From NCBI RefSeq assembly GCF_017939615.1, contig NZ_JAGKSR010000001.1:1736001-1800000 (forward strand): 64,000 bases of DNA. Reading direction: 5' to 3'. This document shows, piece after piece, positions 42,200-51,784 of this stretch. Each line of letters begins with the position of its first letter. Positions within the stretch are counted from its first letter, which is position 1. The stretch is from Microbacterium sp. BLY. GTDB taxonomy: Bacteria; Actinomycetota; Actinomycetes; Actinomycetales; Microbacteriaceae. A program made the translations under genes and the position numbers. The notes under the pieces were generated by a model, which was not told where the DNA came from, ran no database searches, and was given only the letters and a program-made list of their open reading frames with translations.

Positions 42200-44718
42200 T
42201 CGGGATCGTCGCCGTTTCCCACAGCGCGCGACTCGGGGAGGCGGCGCTCGAACTCGCCCTGCAGATGGTGCCGGGCGGCGGGGTCGAGGTGCGCGTGGCG
42301 GCAGGCGCGGGCGAGGACGCGGACGGCGCGCCCATCCTCGGCACGGATGCGGTCGCGGTGGCCGCGGCGATCGATGATCTCGCCGCGGACGTCGACGGTG
42401 TCCTCGTGCTCATGGACCTCGGGTCCGCTGTGCTCAGCGCCGAACTGGCCGTGGAGCTGCGCAGCAGCGACGTAGCCGTGCGACTCGCTCCCGCGCCGTT
42501 CGTCGAGGGCCTGCTCGCGGCGGTCGTCGCCGCTGCGGCCGGCGCCGACCTCGACGCCGTCGCGGACGAGGCCGCCGCGGCTCTCGCGGCGAAGACCGGT
42601 CAGCTCGACGCTCCCGGAGACGAGACGGCGTCGGCCGGCGCGGCGACGGCAGCCGAGCCGCAGCCCCCGGCGCCGGGCGACCTCGCGGGCGACACCGTCT
42701 CCCGCCGGGTGCTGGTGCGCAACCCGCTCGGCGTGCACGCCCGCCCCGCAGCGCTCATCGCGGAGGCGGCGGGTGGTGCGGACGTGCGTCTGCGGCGTGT
42801 GGGGGACGGCGCGGAGGCCGCGGCCGGGAGCCTGACGCGGCTGCTCGCGCTCGGGGCGCGCCAGGGTACCGAGATCGAGCTCATTGGTCGCGGTGCGGAA
42901 GCCGCCGCGGCGGTCGAGCGCATCGCCGCGCTGTTCCAGGACGGGTTCGGTGAAGGGGTCGATGCCGCCGCACCGACGAGGCCCGCGACCGCCGGGTCCG
43001 TCGCCGGGGGCAACGCGGCGCCGACACCGCCCGGTCCGCCCATCGAGATCGTCTCCGGCGCCGTGCTGGAAGGGCGCGGTGTCAGCGCGGGACGCGTCGC
43101 TGCTCCCGCCGTGACCCTCGCCCCGCCGCTCCCCGAGCCGGACCCCGACACGGTGGTGCCCCCGGAGAACCGCGACGCCGAGGTGTCGACGATCGAATGG
43201 GCGGCGGTGGCCGTCGCCGATCAGCTGCGCGCGCGGGCGGCCCGGGCCCGAGGGGAGGCGCGCGCGATCCTCGATGCGTCTCGGCTGCTGGCCTCGGATC
43301 CCGAGCTCGTGGCGGACGCGGCGGCGCTCGTGCGCCGACAGGGGCGTACCGCGGCGCGCGCGGTCTGGGAGGCATCTGCCGCGCATGAAGCGGCGCTTGC
43401 GACCCTGGGCGGGCGTCTCGCGGAACGGGCGGCCGACATCCGCGACGTCCGCGACCGCCTCGTCGCCGAGATCCTCCGGGTGGACCTGCCCGGCGTGCCC
43501 GAGCGGGAGGAGCCGTTCGTGCTCGTCGCGACCGACCTCGCGCCGGCCGACACCGCCGCCCTGGAGGGCGGGATGTGCGTCGCGCTCGTCACCGCGCAGG
43601 GCGGCCCGACCTCGCACACGGCGATCATCGCGCGCTCGCTGGGTCTGCCCGCGGTCGTCGGCGTGGCGGGGGCAGCGGGCATCCCCGAAGGGACGATGCT
43701 CCTCGTCGACGGCGACCACGGCACCGTCCACATCGATCCCGACGAGGCGGAGATCGCGGAGGCGAGGGCCGCGGCCACGGTGGTCACCTTCGACGGGCGC
43801 GGGCGCCTGGCCGACGGCACGCGCCTGCCGCTCCTCGCCAACGTCGGGGGTGCGGCGGACGCGGAGACCGCCGCTGCGGCGCAGGCCGAGGGTGTCGGAC
43901 TCTTCCGCACGGAGTTCTGCTTTCTGGACCGCACGGAAGCGCCGAGCATCGACGAGCAGGTGGACGCGTATCGTGGCGTCCTCCGCGCCTTCGCCGGGCG
44001 CAAGGTGGTCGTGCGCACGCTGGATGCCGGCAGCGACAAGCCGCTGCCGTTCGCGAACGACGACGCCGAGGACAACCCGGCCCTCGGCGTCCGGGGCCTC
44101 CGCCTCGCCCGCCGTCGCCCGGCGCTGCTCGACGACCAGCTGCGCGCCCTCGCGCGCGCGGCGGATGCCGAGCAGGCCGAGGTCGAGGTGATGGCGCCCA
44201 TGGTCGCCACGGTCGACGAGGCGGCGGGCTTCGCCGCACGGTGCCGAGCCGCCGGACTGGACAGGGCGGGCATCATGATCGAGACCCCCGCCGCCGCGCT
44301 CCTCGCGGAAGCCCTGTTCGAGGTGGTGGACTTCGTGAGCCTCGGCACCAACGACCTCGCCCAGTACACGCTGGCGGCGGACCGGCTGTCGAGCGAGCTC
44401 GCCGATCTGAACGACCCCTGGCAGCCGGCGGTGCTGCGACTGATCGGCCTGGTCGGCGCGGCCGGTCGTGCCGCGGGCAAGCCGGTCGGGATCTGCGGGG
44501 AGGCGGCCGGTGATCCGGGCCTCGCCCCGGTGCTCGTCGGGCTCGGGGCGACCTCGTTGTCGATGACTCCGCGTGCCCTGGGACGGGTGGCGGCCGCGCT
44601 CGACGCCGTGGAATCCGACGTCTGTCGGCGCGCTGCCGAGGCGGCCAGCGGTGCGGCGACCGCGGCGGACGCCCGGCGCAATGCGGCTCTCGTGCTGGAC
44701 GGTGGAACGGCGCACTGA
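42196..44718 (+). CDS. dhaM: DhaM fused to HPr and full-length PTS enzyme I
   Basis: An 840-residue multiphosphoryl-transfer protein. Residues 1-130 are the EIIA-mannose-like DhaM domain (His9 in VAVSHSARLG, VLMDLGSAVLSAE). Residues 168-255 are an HPr domain (His181 in NPLGVHARPA). Residues 283-840 are a full enzyme I: His474 in GGPTSHTAIIARSLGLP, the PEP-site segments GVGLFRTEF, SLGTNDLAQYTLAADR, and the catalytic Cys in GICGEAAG. E. coli DhaM carries only a shortened EI part; here the PEP-binding barrel is complete, so this protein may take phosphate from PEP directly. Ala/Pro-rich linkers join the domains. Confidence 0.92.
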   Translation: MIGIVAVSHSARLGEAALELALQMVPGGGVEVRVAAGAGEDADGAPILGTDAVAVAAAIDDLAADVDGVLVLMDLGSAVLSAELAVELRSSDVAVRLAPAPFVEGLLAAVVAAAAGADLDAVADEAAAALAAKTGQLDAPGDETASAGAATAAEPQPPAPGDLAGDTVSRRVLVRNPLGVHARPAALIAEAAGGADVRLRRVGDGAEAAAGSLTRLLALGARQGTEIELIGRGAEAAAAVERIAALFQDGFGEGVDAAAPTRPATAGSVAGGNAAPTPPGPPIEIVSGAVLEGRGVSAGRVAAPAVTLAPPLPEPDPDTVVPPENRDAEVSTIEWAAVAVADQLRARAARARGEARAILDASRLLASDPELVADAAALVRRQGRTAARAVWEASAAHEAALATLGGRLAERAADIRDVRDRLVAEILRVDLPGVPEREEPFVLVATDLAPADTAALEGGMCVALVTAQGGPTSHTAIIARSLGLPAVVGVAGAAGIPEGTMLLVDGDHGTVHIDPDEAEIAEARAAATVVTFDGRGRLADGTRLPLLANVGGAADAETAAAAQAEGVGLFRTEFCFLDRTEAPSIDEQVDAYRGVLRAFAGRKVVVRTLDAGSDKPLPFANDDAEDNPALGVRGLRLARRRPALLDDQLRALARAADAEQAEVEVMAPMVATVDEAAGFAARCRAAGLDRAGIMIETPAAALLAEALFEVVDFVSLGTNDLAQYTLAADRLSSELADLNDPWQPAVLRLIGLVGAAGRAAGKPVGICGEAAGDPGLAPVLVGLGATSLSMTPRALGRVAAALDAVESDVCRRAAEAASGAATAADARRNAALVLDGGTAH

Positions 44719-44871
44719 GCCGGGGGAGTCGTCGCATATGCCGTCAGCGGCATGGCGTTCGTCTCGTTCTGATATCGACAGGGGCGACGGCCGGTTCGCG
44801 GCTGTTCCTGCCCGCTACTCTTCCCCCAGGGGGGCGCCTCGTTCGGGGCGCACACGACCACGGGAGGGTGC

Positions 44872-46173
44872 ATGTCGACGACGGTGCGGGACAGAAGAGG
44901 GATGCGGGGAGCGGGACTCCTCGCCACGGTGATGGCGGGGGCGCTCGCCCTGATCCCGGGGTGCGCGGCGACGCCGGAGGCGACGCCGACGGCCACGGCC
45001 TCTCCGGCGCCCGAGACCCCGACGCCGGAGCCCTACGCCGGGCCCCTCACCTTCGTCGGCGACGAACTGGACGCATTCGCACTCACGCCCGCCGAGGTCG
45101 CCGACCTTCTCCCCTCCGCGCCTCCGGCGACGGCGGTCGAGGACACGCTGCTGCAGTACTCCGACGGTGGCGGGCCGGACTTCACCCCGGCGGTCTGCCT
45201 GCTGCTCACCGTGGAGACGTCGATGCGCAGCATCGGGGCGCGGACGGTGCCCTGGATCGACTCCGAGGATCCGGGCGCCAGCGGCAAGCAGGAGATCCTG
45301 CAGTTCGCCTCCGAGGACGTCGCCGCCGCGCGCATGGACGACCTGCTCGACACGGTCGAGCAGTGCGCGCAGTTCGATGCGCAGGGCGCTGGGACCTTCG
45401 ACGCCGTCGCCGCGCCGGAGACGGACGGCGTGCGCGCCTTCGCCGGCACCCTGGAGATGGGCTCGGGTCAGAACGGCTGGCGGACGCATCATGCCTTCGC
45501 CTCCGTCGGGAACGTCATCGTGCATCTGTGGCAGCCGGCTCTCGACGGGTCGGAGTTCGATGCCGAGCGTGCGGCACTGCTTCTGCGCGACCGCGCGGGG
45601 GAAGCCAAGGCCGCGTTCGTCGAGAAGCTGACCGCCACCCCGCCCGCGACACCGACGCCGGAGACCGCCGACCCGGCCGCACCGTGGAGCGAATGGGAGA
45701 TGACCGCGACGGGCGTCGGACCGCTCGAACTGGGGATGTCCCGCGAGGAGGCGCTGGCGGCGATCCCGGGGGCGACCGCGCAGGCCGCCGGCGGTACGGA
45801 CACACTGGTGCGCCTCACGAGCGGTGACGGCGCGAGCACGCTCCTGCTGCAGTTCACGGACGACGGCGCGACGCTCGCGGCGATCACCGCCGGCATCGCC
45901 AACGTGCAGGGCGATGTCGAGCCGGACGGTGCCGTCCTGCCCGCGACGGGCGGAGTCCGCATCGGCGCGCCGGTGACGGAGGCGACCGCGGCCTTCCCGG
46001 AGGGGACGTTCATCCGCATCGTCTCGTCGGGCGAGTACTTCTATCAGTCAGCGACGCGGGACGGGGGCGTCATCCGCTTCCGCGCCGATCGGGAGGCGGC
46101 GGACCCCGCGGCCGTCATCACCGGGGTGACCGTGGAGGACGCGACCCTCTGGCCGCCGCTGCGCTTCGAGTGA
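44872..46173 (+). CDS. Probable secreted lipoprotein of unknown function
   Basis: A 433-residue protein with a positively charged N terminus, a hydrophobic segment (LLATVMAGALALIPGC) and a lipobox-like Cys at residue 32, then a Thr/Pro-rich linker. Two soluble parts follow: residues 50-250, faintly like the extracellular PknH/sensor-domain fold (paired Cys near CLLL and QCAQF), and residues 275-433 (GPLELGMSREEALAAIPGA), which look like a repeat of a beta-rich module. It probably sits on the outer face of the membrane. It follows dhaM by 153 bases; no functional link is evident. Confidence 0.75.
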   Translation: MSTTVRDRRGMRGAGLLATVMAGALALIPGCAATPEATPTATASPAPETPTPEPYAGPLTFVGDELDAFALTPAEVADLLPSAPPATAVEDTLLQYSDGGGPDFTPAVCLLLTVETSMRSIGARTVPWIDSEDPGASGKQEILQFASEDVAAARMDDLLDTVEQCAQFDAQGAGTFDAVAAPETDGVRAFAGTLEMGSGQNGWRTHHAFASVGNVIVHLWQPALDGSEFDAERAALLLRDRAGEAKAAFVEKLTATPPATPTPETADPAAPWSEWEMTATGVGPLELGMSREEALAAIPGATAQAAGGTDTLVRLTSGDGASTLLLQFTDDGATLAAITAGIANVQGDVEPDGAVLPATGGVRIGAPVTEATAAFPEGTFIRIVSSGEYFYQSATRDGGVIRFRADREAADPAAVITGVTVEDATLWPPLRFE

Positions 46174-46202
46174 GTCGTCGGCCCCGTCCCGGCCGCCTTG
46201 CG

Positions 46203-46225
46203 TTACTGACCGATCGGTCAGTTAG
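46203..46225. promoter_or_regulatory. PaaR-type operator 2 upstream of paaI-paaK
   Basis: Contains the perfect 16-bp palindrome CTGACCGATCGGTCAG (46206-46221), the best copy of the four. A possible -35 TTGCGT (46198-46203) and -10 TAGTAT (46223-46228) flank it, placing it inside the promoter spacer as for a classical repressor site. paaI starts 54 bases downstream. Confidence 0.88.
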
Positions 46226-46278
46226 TATGGGCGGACGGGACACGGGCGTCCCGCCCCAGCGCGACGAGGAGGTCGGCG

Positions 46279-46707
46279 ATGACGGACACGACGATGGGCA
46301 CGGCCGATGCCGTGCGGCCCAATCGGGCGATGATGGCGCGCGACCGTGCATCGGCGATGCTCGGCCTCGTGGTCGAGCGGGACGACCCCGGTCACGCCGT
46401 CGTTTCGATGCGCGTCCGTGAGGACATGACCAACGGCTTCCAGATCACCCACGGCGGCCTCGTGTTCGCGCTCGCCGACACGGCCTTCGCGATCGCCTGC
46501 AACGAGGACGATCGGGTGACGGTCGCCGCCGGCGCCGACATCTCGTTCCTCAAGCCCACGGTCGCGGGGCAGACGCTCACCGCCACCGCCGTCCGCCGCA
46601 CCCGCACGGGCCGCTCCGGGCTCTACGACGTGACCGTCGTGGACGAGCAGGGCGACCCCGTCGCCGAGTTCCGCGGACGCTCCCGCACCACCTCCCAGAC
46701 CTTCTGA
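46279..46707 (+). CDS. paaI: Hydroxyphenylacetyl-CoA thioesterase PaaI
   Basis: A 142-residue hot-dog-fold thioesterase that frees CoA from dead-end phenylacetate-pathway thioesters. Motif NGFQITHGGLVFALADTAFAIACN holds the catalytic region (HGG with the following Asp), and VAAGADISFLKPTVAGQTL is the typical central strand. First gene after operator 2; 25 bases ahead of paaK. Confidence 0.92.
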   Translation: MTDTTMGTADAVRPNRAMMARDRASAMLGLVVERDDPGHAVVSMRVREDMTNGFQITHGGLVFALADTAFAIACNEDDRVTVAAGADISFLKPTVAGQTLTATAVRRTRTGRSGLYDVTVVDEQGDPVAEFRGRSRTTSQTF

Positions 46708-46732
46708 CCCCCACCCGCCCCGAGGAGTCCCC

Positions 46733-48058
46733 GTGTCGACGATGACCGCCCCCGCCTCCGCCCTCCGCCCGCCGACGGTCGACGAGCTCGACCCCGAGGA
46801 GCGGATGAGCCGCCCCGAGATCGAGCGGCTCCAGCTCGAACGCCTCCGCTGGACGGTGCAGCACGCCTACCGCAACGTCCCGCTCTACACGCGCAAGTTC
46901 GACGAGGCCGGCGTCCACCCCGACGACATCCGCTCGCTCGATGACGTGCACCGCCTGCCGTTCACCACCAAGGACGATCTGCGCGAGACGTACCCCTTCG
47001 GCATGTTCGCGGTGCCGATGAGCGACGTCGCCCGCATCCATGCGTCCAGCGGCACCACCGGGCGCCCGACGGTCGTCGGGTACACGCGCGGCGACCTCGA
47101 CCGGTGGGGGACGCTCGTGGCCCGCTCGCTCCGAGCGAGCGGCATCCGCCGCGGCATGAAGGTGCACAACGCCTACGGCTACGGCCTGTTCACCGGCGGC
47201 CTCGGGGCGCATGCGGGCATCGAGGCGCTCGGCGCCACCGTCATCCCCATGTCGGGCGGGCAGACCGCGCGGCAGGTGCAGCTCATCCGCGACTTCGAGC
47301 CCGACGCGATCCTGTGCACCCCCAGCTACCTGCTCACGATCGCCGACGCCATGGCCGCGCAGGGCATCGACCCCCGGTCGACGTCGCTGAAGGTCGCGGT
47401 GCTGGGGGCGGAGCCCTGGACCAACGAGATGCGGCATGAGCTGGAGCAGCGACTCGGCATCGACGCCCTCGACATCTTCGGCCTCAGCGAGGTCATGGGG
47501 CCGGGCGTCGGCAACGAGTGCCTCGAGACCAAGGACGGCCCCCACCTGTGGGAGGACCACTTCCTGCCCGAGGTGATCGACGGCGACACGCTGCAGGCGC
47601 TCCCGGACGGGGAGCGGGGCGAGCTCGTCTTCACCTCGCTCACCAAGGAGGCCTTCCCCGTCATCCGGTACCGCACGCGCGACATCACACGCCTCCTCCC
47701 GGGGACCGCGCGGCCCGGCATGCGGCGCATGGAGAAGGTCACCGGACGCAACGACGACATGATCATCCTGCGGGGCGTCAACCTCTTCCCGACGCAGATC
47801 GAGGAGCTGGTGCTCGGGATCGAGCAGCTCACCCCGCACTTCATCCTGGAGCTGACGAAGGAGGGGCGAATGGACGCGCTCACCGTGCGCATCGAACGCC
47901 ACCCCGACCTGTCGGTGGAGACGTGCGAGGCGGCGGCCCAGGTGCTCGTGCAGCGCATCAAGGTGTTCATCGGCTCGTCCGTCGCCGTGCGGCTGGAGGA
48001 GCCGGGCGCGCTGCCCCGCAGCGAGGGCAAGTACAAGCGCGTCTACGATCTGCGCTGA
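46733..48058 (+). CDS. paaK: Phenylacetate-CoA ligase
   Basis: A 441-residue AMP-forming ligase that activates phenylacetate with ATP and CoA, the entry step. The P-loop-like motif is SSGTTGRPTVVGYTRGD near residue 104; the adenylation region has YGYGLFTGGLG, LSEVMGPG and TRDITRLLPG. The C-terminal lid has GRNDDMIILRGVNLFPTQIEE and PRSEGKYKRVYDLR. GTG start five bases after GAGGAG. Lies directly after paaI and before the TetR gene. Confidence 0.95.
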   Translation: MSTMTAPASALRPPTVDELDPEERMSRPEIERLQLERLRWTVQHAYRNVPLYTRKFDEAGVHPDDIRSLDDVHRLPFTTKDDLRETYPFGMFAVPMSDVARIHASSGTTGRPTVVGYTRGDLDRWGTLVARSLRASGIRRGMKVHNAYGYGLFTGGLGAHAGIEALGATVIPMSGGQTARQVQLIRDFEPDAILCTPSYLLTIADAMAAQGIDPRSTSLKVAVLGAEPWTNEMRHELEQRLGIDALDIFGLSEVMGPGVGNECLETKDGPHLWEDHFLPEVIDGDTLQALPDGERGELVFTSLTKEAFPVIRYRTRDITRLLPGTARPGMRRMEKVTGRNDDMIILRGVNLFPTQIEELVLGIEQLTPHFILELTKEGRMDALTVRIERHPDLSVETCEAAAQVLVQRIKVFIGSSVAVRLEEPGALPRSEGKYKRVYDLR

Positions 48059-48121
48059 CACGCGGGGCCCCGGCACCCGTCTTCCGCGGTGCGCGGCGCG
48101 GGCGGTGCGAGACTGAGGGGG

Positions 48122-48724
48122 ATGTCCGAGATGCAGACCACGCGGCGCGGCCGCCCCGGGTACGACCAGCAGGGGATCCTCGCCGTCGCGGTGACCGCCT
48201 TCAACGAGCACGGCTACGACGCGACCTCGATCGGGATGCTCGCCGAGCGTCTCGGGTTGTCGAAGTCGGCGATCTACCATCACTTCGGGTCCAAGGACGA
48301 GATCCTCGACCGGGCCCTCGACAGCGCGCTCAGCGGGCTGGAGGCCGTCGTCGACGACCCGCTTCCGGGCGACGCGACCGACGCCGTCGCCCGCCTGGAG
48401 CACGTGCTCCGCGGTGCCGTGCACGTGCTCGTCGATCAGCTTCCCGCGGTGACGCTGCTGCTGCGGGTGCGCGGGAACACCGATGTGGAGCGCCGGGCCC
48501 TCACCCGACGACGTGCGTTCGACCGCCGCATCACGGCCCTCGTCGCGGAGGCGCAGGCCGAGGGGTCCCTGCGCTCCGACATCGACGCGGCCGTCGTCGC
48601 CCGCCTGACGTTCGGCATGATCAACTCGATCGTCGAGTGGTATCGCCCCGGCGGTCGCGAGGGGGCCGATCGCCTCGCGGACGACGTCGTCGCGATCGCC
48701 CTCGACGGCCTCCGGCACGCCTGA
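48122..48724 (+). CDS. TetR-family regulator, probable phenylacetate repressor (PaaR-like)
   Basis: A 200-residue TetR protein. The helix-turn-helix is ATSIGMLAERLGLSKSAIYHHFGSKDEIL near residues 32-60, followed by an all-helical ligand-binding domain. It follows paaK by 63 bases and is surrounded by genes carrying the CTGACCGATCGGTCAG palindrome, so it is the leading candidate to bind all four copies. The effector is probably phenylacetyl-CoA, as for known PaaR proteins. A nested hairpin terminator follows. Confidence 0.9.
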   Translation: MSEMQTTRRGRPGYDQQGILAVAVTAFNEHGYDATSIGMLAERLGLSKSAIYHHFGSKDEILDRALDSALSGLEAVVDDPLPGDATDAVARLEHVLRGAVHVLVDQLPAVTLLLRVRGNTDVERRALTRRRAFDRRITALVAEAQAEGSLRSDIDAAVVARLTFGMINSIVEWYRPGGREGADRLADDVVAIALDGLRHA

Positions 48725-48725
48725 C

Positions 48726-48805
48726 CCGAGACCCCGTCTTCGCGCCGAGGCCCCGCCCTCTCCGTGCGGGGAGGGCGGGGCCTGGACGACAACCCGGGGT
48801 CTCGG
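48726..48805. terminator. Nested bidirectional terminator between the TetR gene and paaZ
   Basis: An inner stem AGGCCCCGCCCTC (48748-48760) with GAGGGCGGGGCCT (48771-48783), 13 bp and a 10-base loop, sits inside an outer pair CCGAGACCCC (48726-48735) with GGGGTCTCGG (48796-48805). It begins 1 base after the TetR stop and ends 4 bases before the paaZ stop, so it closes both convergent transcripts. Confidence 0.92.
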
Positions 48806-48809
48806 CGAC

Positions 48810-50894
48810 TCAGGCGGCGGGGGTGAGCTCCTTCGCGACGAGGGTCAGCACGTCGTAGGTCGCGACAAGCTCGTCGTCCTGGTTCTTCAGGACCGCGTCC
48901 CAGCGCACCTCGCCGTACTCGTCGGTCTCCCGCGGCGTGATCTGCTTGGCGGTGAGCTCGACGCGGATCTCGTCGCCGGGGGACACCGGCGTCACGAAGC
49001 GCAGGTTCTCGAGCCCGGAGTTCGCGAGCACGGGCCCGGGAGCCGGATCGACGAAGAGTCCCGCCGCCCACGACACGAGCAGGTAGCCGTGGGCCACGCG
49101 CCCGGGGAAGAAGGGGTTCGCCGCGGCCGACGCCTCGTCCATGTGCGCGTAGAACGTGTCGCCCGTGAATGCCGCGAACGTCTCGATGTCGTCGAGGGTG
49201 ATGGTGCGCGACGGGCTGACGACCTGGTCGCCGATGCGCAGCTCCGCCAGCGACTTGCGGAAGGGGTGCACGCCGTCGCCCGTGTCGAACGGACGGGCCG
49301 AGGCCCCCTGGTGCCAGACGCCCGTGAGCGCGGTCATCATCTCCGGGGAGCCCTGCACCGCGGTGCGCTGCATGTGGTGCAGCACCGCCCGGATCCCGCC
49401 GAGCTCCTCGCCGCCGCCCGCCCGACCGGGACCGCCGTGAACGAGGTTCGGGAGCGGGGAGCCGTGGCCCGTCGAGCTGCGGGCGTCGTCGCGGTCGAGG
49501 AAGAGCACGCGACCGTTGTACGCGGCGATCCCCGCGGCGAGCGTCGTCGCGACCTCCGGGTCGTGCGTCGCGACGCTGGTGACGAGCGAGCCGCCGCCCC
49601 GGGCCACGAGTGCCGCCGCCTCGTCCAGCGTGCGATACCCGAGGATGCTGGAGACGGGGCCGAACGCCTCGATCTCGTTCACGGCCGGGCTCGTCGCATC
49701 GGCGAAGCGCAGGAGCATCGGGGCCACGAACGCGCCGTCCTCCGCGGGGCCCTCGCTGCCGTCCGCACGGCGGACCGTCGGCGTCTCCGGGGAGCCGATC
49801 ACGAGCTCGCCCCCGCCCTCCCGCAGACGCGCCACCTGCCGGAGCACCTCGTCGCGCTGGGCCGTCGAGGCGAGCGGTCCCATCGTCACGCCCTCCGCGC
49901 GCGGGTCGCCCACGACGATCCGCGCGGCGAGCCGGTCGCGCACCGCGGCGATCACGTCGTCCACCGCGTCCTCGGGCACGATCGCCCGCCGGATCGCGGT
50001 GCACTTCTGCCCGGCCTTCGACGTCATCTCCGCGACGAGCTGCTTCACGTAGGCGTCGAACTCCGGGGTGCCGGCGGAGGCGTCCGTGCCGAGGATGGAG
50101 GCGTTGATCGAGTCGGTCTCGCTGGTGAAGCGGACCCCGCCGGTCTGCACCGCGTCGTGCGCCCGCAGCCGCTCGGCCGTCGACGCCGATCCGGTGAAGG
50201 CCACGAGGTCGCCGAGGCGGAGGTGGTCGAAGAGGTCGGGAACACTGCCGGAGACGAGCTGCAGCGACCCCTCGGGCAGCAGCCCGGACTCGACCATCAC
50301 CCGCACCATGGCCTCGGTGAGGTAGCCGGTGGGGGTGGCGGGCTTCACGACCGTGGGAACTCCGGCGAGGAAGGCCGGCGCGAACTTCTCCAGCGAGCCC
50401 CACACGGGGAAGTTGAAGGCGTTGATCTGCACCGCCACCCCGGGCAGCCGGGTGTAGATGTGCCGGCCGAGGAAGGAGCCGTCGCGCGACAGGTTCTCCA
50501 CGGCGCCGTCGACGTAGACCTTCGCGTTCGGCAGCTCCCGGCGGCCCTTGCTGGAGTACGCGAAGAGCACGCCGATGCCGCCGTCGATGTCGACCCAGGA
50601 GTCCTGCGCCGTGGCGCCGGTGCGGCTGGAGAGCGCGTACAGCTCCTCCTTGCGGGCGGTCAGCGCGAGCGCGAGCTGCTTGAGCAGCACCGCGCGCTGA
50701 TGGAACGTGAGCTCCCCGAGCGCCGCCTGGCCGGTGGTGCGGGCGTAGTCGAGCGCGGCACCGAGGTCGAGACCGGCGGTGGAGACGCGGGCGACCGTCT
50801 CTCCGGTCGAGGCGTCGCGCACCTCGGTGGCGTCCGCGTCGGAGGCGGGCGTCCACCAGGAGCCCTGCACGTAGCTGGGGAGGATCTCGGTCAT
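48810..50894 (-). CDS. paaZ: Bifunctional oxepin-CoA hydrolase / 3-oxo-5,6-dehydrosuberyl-CoA semialdehyde dehydrogenase
   Basis: A 694-residue fusion. Residues 1-530 are an aldehyde dehydrogenase (catalytic Asn in QINAFNFPVWG, Glu in VRFTSETDSINASILG, Cys in SKAGQKCTAIRRA). Residues 540-694 are an R-specific MaoC-like enoyl-CoA hydratase (TGDTFYAHMDEASAAANPFFPGRVAHGYLL with Asp and His). The hydratase opens the oxepin ring and the dehydrogenase oxidises the aldehyde. Length and order match PaaZ. ATG at 50894; last gene of the paaJFHZ unit. Confidence 0.96.
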   Translation of the reverse strand: MTEILPSYVQGSWWTPASDADATEVRDASTGETVARVSTAGLDLGAALDYARTTGQAALGELTFHQRAVLLKQLALALTARKEELYALSSRTGATAQDSWVDIDGGIGVLFAYSSKGRRELPNAKVYVDGAVENLSRDGSFLGRHIYTRLPGVAVQINAFNFPVWGSLEKFAPAFLAGVPTVVKPATPTGYLTEAMVRVMVESGLLPEGSLQLVSGSVPDLFDHLRLGDLVAFTGSASTAERLRAHDAVQTGGVRFTSETDSINASILGTDASAGTPEFDAYVKQLVAEMTSKAGQKCTAIRRAIVPEDAVDDVIAAVRDRLAARIVVGDPRAEGVTMGPLASTAQRDEVLRQVARLREGGGELVIGSPETPTVRRADGSEGPAEDGAFVAPMLLRFADATSPAVNEIEAFGPVSSILGYRTLDEAAALVARGGGSLVTSVATHDPEVATTLAAGIAAYNGRVLFLDRDDARSSTGHGSPLPNLVHGGPGRAGGGEELGGIRAVLHHMQRTAVQGSPEMMTALTGVWHQGASARPFDTGDGVHPFRKSLAELRIGDQVVSPSRTITLDDIETFAAFTGDTFYAHMDEASAAANPFFPGRVAHGYLLVSWAAGLFVDPAPGPVLANSGLENLRFVTPVSPGDEIRVELTAKQITPRETDEYGEVRWDAVLKNQDDELVATYDVLTLVAKELTPAA

Positions 50895-50908
50895 CGGGGT
50901 TCCCTTCA

Positions 50909-51784
50909 TCAGTCGTCCCATTCGTAGAAGCCGCGTCCGCTCTTGCGGCCGAGGTGTCCCTCGGCGACGAGGCGGCGCAGCAGGGCCGGGGGTTCGAAGC
51001 GCGGGCCGAGGTGCGCCGCGAGGTACTCGGCGATGCCGAGCCGGACGTCCAGCCCGACGATGTCGGTGAGCCGGAGCGGCCCGACCGGGTGCTTGTAGCC
51101 GAGGGTCATGGCGGCGTCGATGTCGGCGGCGTCGGCGACGCCGTCCTCGAGCATCCGGATCGCCTCGAGGCCGAGGGCGACGCCGAGGCGCGAGGACGCG
51201 AAACCGGGGGCGTCGGCGACGACGATGGGCGTCTTGCCCAGCGCGCGGACCCAGGAGCGGGCGTCGTCGACGAGGTCCGGCGCGGTCGCGGCGCCGCGCA
51301 CGACCTCCACGAGGGTCGAGGCGGGCACCGGGTTGAAGAAGTGCATCCCGAGGAAGCGCCCGGGGCGGTCGAGCACCGCCGCGAGCTCGTCGATCGAGAT
51401 GGACGAGGTGTTGGACGCCAGGGCCGCGTCGTCGGCGAGGTGCTGCTCGACGCGGGTGAGCGCCTCGATCTTCAGCGACAGCTCCTCCGGCACGGCCTCC
51501 ACGACGAGGGCGCAGTCCGCGAACAGGGCGGCGTCGGTCCCGGTCGCGAACCGGGCGCGATACGCGTCGGCGGTCTCGATCGCCGTGCCGCGGGAGAGTG
51601 AGGCGTCGATCGACCCGAGCACGCGGGCGGCGGCGGCCGCGGCGGCGTCGTCGTCCCGCTCGACGACGGTCACCGGGGATCCAGCGAGGAGGAACGCGTG
51701 GGCGATGCCCGCGCCCATGCGTCCGCCGCCGAGCACGCCGACGCGGGCCGGCGCTGCGGCTTCGGGGGAGGAGGGGGTGCTCAT
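50909..51784 (-). CDS. paaH: 3-hydroxyadipyl-CoA dehydrogenase
   Basis: A 291-residue 3-hydroxyacyl-CoA dehydrogenase. NAD motif VGVLGGGRMGAGIAHAFLLAG near residue 15; catalytic His in FLGMHFFNPVPASTLVEVV near 140; C-terminal NPV/HP segment YKHPVGPLRLTDIVGLDVRL. In the phenylacetate route it oxidises 3-hydroxyadipyl-CoA. ATG overlaps the paaF stop (ATGA). Standard length for a stand-alone dehydrogenase domain. Confidence 0.93.
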   Translation of the reverse strand: MSTPSSPEAAAPARVGVLGGGRMGAGIAHAFLLAGSPVTVVERDDDAAAAAAARVLGSIDASLSRGTAIETADAYRARFATGTDAALFADCALVVEAVPEELSLKIEALTRVEQHLADDAALASNTSSISIDELAAVLDRPGRFLGMHFFNPVPASTLVEVVRGAATAPDLVDDARSWVRALGKTPIVVADAPGFASSRLGVALGLEAIRMLEDGVADAADIDAAMTLGYKHPVGPLRLTDIVGLDVRLGIAEYLAAHLGPRFEPPALLRRLVAEGHLGRKSGRGFYEWDD

